From positions 46,032 to 110,031 of the forward strand of contig JAGVSM010004543.1 in assembly GCA_022494885.1 (NCBI GenBank): 64,000 nt of DNA, given 5' to 3'. This stretch comes from Micrasema longulum (lineage: Eukaryota; Arthropoda; Insecta; Trichoptera; Brachycentridae). Made by a program: the position numbers and the translations under genes. Under the pieces are notes generated by a model. It made no database searches, had not been told where the DNA came from, and saw only the letters and a list, made by a program, of their open reading frames with translations. This document shows, one piece after another, positions 61,765 to 64,000 of the stretch. How positions within the stretch are numbered: position 1 is the stretch's first letter; each line of letters opens with the position of its first letter.

Positions 61765-61900
61765 GATATTTAAAAAAAAAAATTTTTAGGTTTCTAGAAT
61801 TTCATTCGTCCATGCTCTTTGTAACTGCAAAACGAGTGTTAATCTAGCTTCTGTGTGTTAATGTCACCAACTATCAAATAATTTCTTACTTAACCATCTG
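61765..61900 (+). repeat. Single module of the modular element family
   Basis: One block (CATTCGTCCATGCTCTTTGT, AACTGCAAAACG, GTTAATCTAGCTTCTGTG) matching the first module of the elements at 1.6, 19.7 and 52.0 kb, with TCACCAACTATCAAAT following. No tail. Confidence 0.6.
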
Positions 61901-62325
61901 GGACCTGAATTAAATCTGGCAATTAAACAAAATATTTGATTTATTAGAGAATTATTTGAAAGCTTTTTTTTTATAGTTTAAAAGTAATTGCTATTTTAGT
62001 TTGAACACACATTATGTTTCAAAGGTATTTTTTTATTAGTATAGGAAGTACATACCGGTTTTAGAAACATACTAAAATCCATTTTATAATTTAAAAAAAA
62101 CAATTAGGTATAATGAAAACAGTTATATCGCAAACATAAATTTAAAAACATTATTAAAAAAATATAAATATTAACCGTAGGAAACAGGTGCTCTAACGAG
62201 AGGTGAACAGTCAAAATGTGAATGCCACTTTAGGCGGAATTACGTATTGCAGCAGACAAAAATAGGTGATTTTAATAAAATTATAAATAAAGTTATCAAT
62301 AAATCTTTTTGGTTTAGTTTTACTT
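61901..62325. other. Unassigned AT-rich stretch
   Basis: Nothing recognised on either strand. Confidence 0.4.
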
Positions 62326-62334
62326 TTTTATTAT

Positions 62335-62400
62335 TTTGACTAACGAGCGCTTTCGCCAAAGTAGGCATATTCAAGACTGGTATTTTTTTTACAACGTTTA
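62335..62400 (-). repeat. Penelope-like terminal motif (hammerhead-like, degenerate)
   Basis: Minus strand: CCAGTCTTGAATATGCCTAC, TTTGGCGAAAGCGCTCGTTA. Same unit as 17.33 kb: CTTGAATA box, GCC/GGC stem, CGAAAGCGCT box. A second, opposite-oriented unit was not found near it. Confidence 0.45.
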
Positions 62401-62564
62401 CAGCTTTCATACTATTTCCAACGTATTTTGCAGTAAAGCAAATCAAATAAGTTGTAATAATTAACAAGGGACGGAAAACATACTCAATATGTTTTTTTTA
62501 AATCATTAATTAAGGATTTTTATCAAGAAATATCATCAAAAACCATCAATATTTTGACAAAAAT

Positions 62565-62665
62565 AGACATTAGAGAATATTGCCATTTTCTAATAGTGAA
62601 TAATTTATAACTTGTTAAAAATTTATGTATTTAGGAACGCAAATATTTTTTAAAAAGATAAATGA
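62565..62665 (+). repeat. tRNA-derived SINE family 1, 3' remnant
   Basis: ATTGCCATTTTCTAATAGTG, AATAATTTATAACTTGTTAA and AGGAACGCAAATATTTTTTA correspond to the body and end of family 1 (AGTGAGTTATTTACAACTCG, AAGAACGCAAATATTT). The tRNA head is missing. Confidence 0.5.
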
Positions 62666-63325
62666 TAAAAAAACGTTTTCAAAAAAAAAAAATTGATCTT
62701 GTAGATAAACATTATAAGGAAAAATGTACAAATTTCCGTCTCTAAAAACGTTTTTTTCATTTCTGTTATTGTATCAGGAGAAAAGCATTTCGATCTTAAC
62801 TTTATCTTTTATTTGGATAATGCTAAACGTGACTCCTGTTCATTTTCCAAAACCCGATCGCAAATTTTAAAGTTTTAATATAATTTTTTATTTATGCATT
62901 AGTATGTTCATTGATAAATTAACAACTTACCGCTAAATTTGCATAAGTTCACGTTGTACACTATTTTGTTAGTAAATTTTACTTGCATTATTTGTAGAAG
63001 TGTATATTTTCTTTCTGAATATTCGATCATTCATAAATGCTCTAGCTGGTTTGGATAAAACGCGAAACGAATTATACAAGGGTACTACATAAATGCATTT
63101 CTAACGAATAACATTGCCCACTTTAACTAGACTTTGCAGGACTTAATGAAGAACTGATTAAAAATGTAAAAACGACCGGGATTAGTAGCGAGTTGTGGCC
63201 TTATTTTCGGATCCCCGGGGTGGAGTGCATGCATGCAAAATAATGCATTAAATGCATCTCTCTGCAATAAGCCGTACTTGTTCGAGATTACTGGCAAACT
63301 ATTTGAGCGAAGTAATTATATTATT
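62666..63325. other. Unassigned AT-rich stretch
   Basis: No gene or known repeat recognised. GGATCCCCGGGG at 63210-63221 and a GCATGCATGCA word near 63226-63236 are short palindromic runs only. Confidence 0.4.
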
Positions 63326-63327
63326 TA

Positions 63328-63448
63328 CAAATTACAACGGGATGGAGAATATTTTAGAGAAAGGAATATTAATAGGGCTTACGACCAGTCATTGACTGAT
63401 TTAAGTCACTGAATTTTACACACTATGTTGCCATTCACCATTTTGCCT
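63328..63448 (+). repeat. Family R repeat, partial diverged copy
   Basis: ACAAATTACAACGGGATGG, GGGCTTACGACCAGTCATTG, CATTCACCATTTTGCCTTTG in plus orientation. Ends where the family I LINE begins. Confidence 0.7.
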
Positions 63449-63990
63449 TTGTTTTTTATCGATGCGTTTATTTGCCCGCAGACCTTAAGCCTCGGAAGCG
63501 TGGGGCTAGTCACCTTGACTTCTTAAAATCAATTGATTACTAAGCCCCCGCAAAACGCCTCGGACACCGGCATCCCTCATACCCAACCCGGCAACATTAA
63601 ACGAATAATTAATTTTAAAAAATCAACAACTCTTCCCTGCGCATTGGTTCTTTTAATGTGCGCACAATAAAAGAAGAAAACGGACGCAGCACACTCCGGT
63701 GACAACTGTCGTCAACCGGAGGCGATACGGTTTGCTAGGCCATATACTGCGGATGCCTCCTGAAAGTCTTTACCACGCTTGCCTACTTTACAAATCATCA
63801 GGTTCTCGACGTCCTGGACGTCTACTGCTAACTGTTCGTCGGCAGTTTATATCAGAACTTCGGGACGACAACCTGACTTGGGAGGACGCAAAGGAGTTGG
63901 CATCCGATAGAGACGCATGAAAGTTTTTTGTGGATACCATACGCTCCAACTAGGGAGCGGACATGGAATGATAATGACGATATATTTTAA
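63449..63990 (+). mobile_element. LINE family I, internally deleted copy joining endonuclease start to C terminus
   Basis: A GC-richer 5' region (63450-63600) precedes a reading segment LRIGSFNVRTIKEENGRST at about 63633-63690, the typical N-terminal start of an APE-type LINE endonuclease (RIGSFNVRTL, where the Asn is catalytic). It is followed at once by the C-terminal part: NRRRYGLLGHILRMPPESLY, GSRRPGRLLLTVRRQF, LRDDNLTWEDAKELASDRD and WKFFVDTIRSN (63699-63955, with a stop after RDA). All of the endonuclease core and the whole RT are missing. The tail has GATAATGACGATAT. A normal C terminus of the same family is at 28.8 kb. Confidence 0.75.
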
Positions 63991-64000
63991 TAAAAGTTAA

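Overview
The window is AT-rich, intron-era eukaryotic DNA with no recognisable host protein gene, rRNA gene or functional tRNA gene. It is a mosaic of transposable-element remains, typical of intergenic or intronic sequence of an invertebrate animal. The LINE C-terminal protein types, the tRNA-headed SINEs and the hAT transposase type are common in arthropod genomes, so an arthropod is the best guess, but the species cannot be named from this window. For convenience the repeat families are given local letters in this annotation.

Layout. 0-5.5 kb: an RTE-like LINE 3' end (minus), a modular non-autonomous element, a second RTE-like 3' end with a GTA-repeat tail, and a CR1/L2-type LINE (family A, minus). 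5.5-13 kb: a GC-richer unique block, copies of a dispersed foldback repeat (family R), two tRNA-derived SINE families, and LINE C-terminal fragments. 13-26 kb: mostly AT-rich decayed sequence with family R, a Jockey-type LINE copy (family B), a second modular element, further LINE and SINE pieces, and candidate conserved non-coding blocks near 18.0-18.4 and 23.2-23.9 kb. 26-33 kb: a LINE 3' end with a CATA microsatellite, then a young Penelope-like palindromic insertion with a target-site duplication, then a long blank stretch. 33-46 kb: LINE fragments, a nested pair (family B inside family C), a chimeric LINE reading frame (family G), an RT-core fragment, a GC-rich island, a foldback arrangement of family R, and a six-unit 47-bp minisatellite. 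46-52 kb: an element with 28-nt terminal inverted repeats carrying a nested SINE, a family G copy with two insertions, and a complete-ended 2,006-bp hAT transposon with 8-bp target-site duplication and decayed transposase. 52-64 kb: a third modular element, a nearly intact Jockey-like RT (family D) nested in family C, more LINE pieces, a second Penelope-like inverted structure interrupted by an RTE 3' end, and an internally deleted LINE that joins the start of the endonuclease domain to the C terminus.

How the parts relate. The elements do not form a pathway; their order records insertion history. Nesting gives relative ages (B and D are younger than C; F is younger than G; the short RTE copy is younger than the Penelope-like repeat at 61.2-61.6 kb). 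The most informative relationship is a shared structured 3' tail between the CR1/L2-type LINE A and the modular non-autonomous family, including one copy with a compensatory base-pair change; this looks like a LINE and its parasite. I found no evidence for a host operon-like or defence system in this window.
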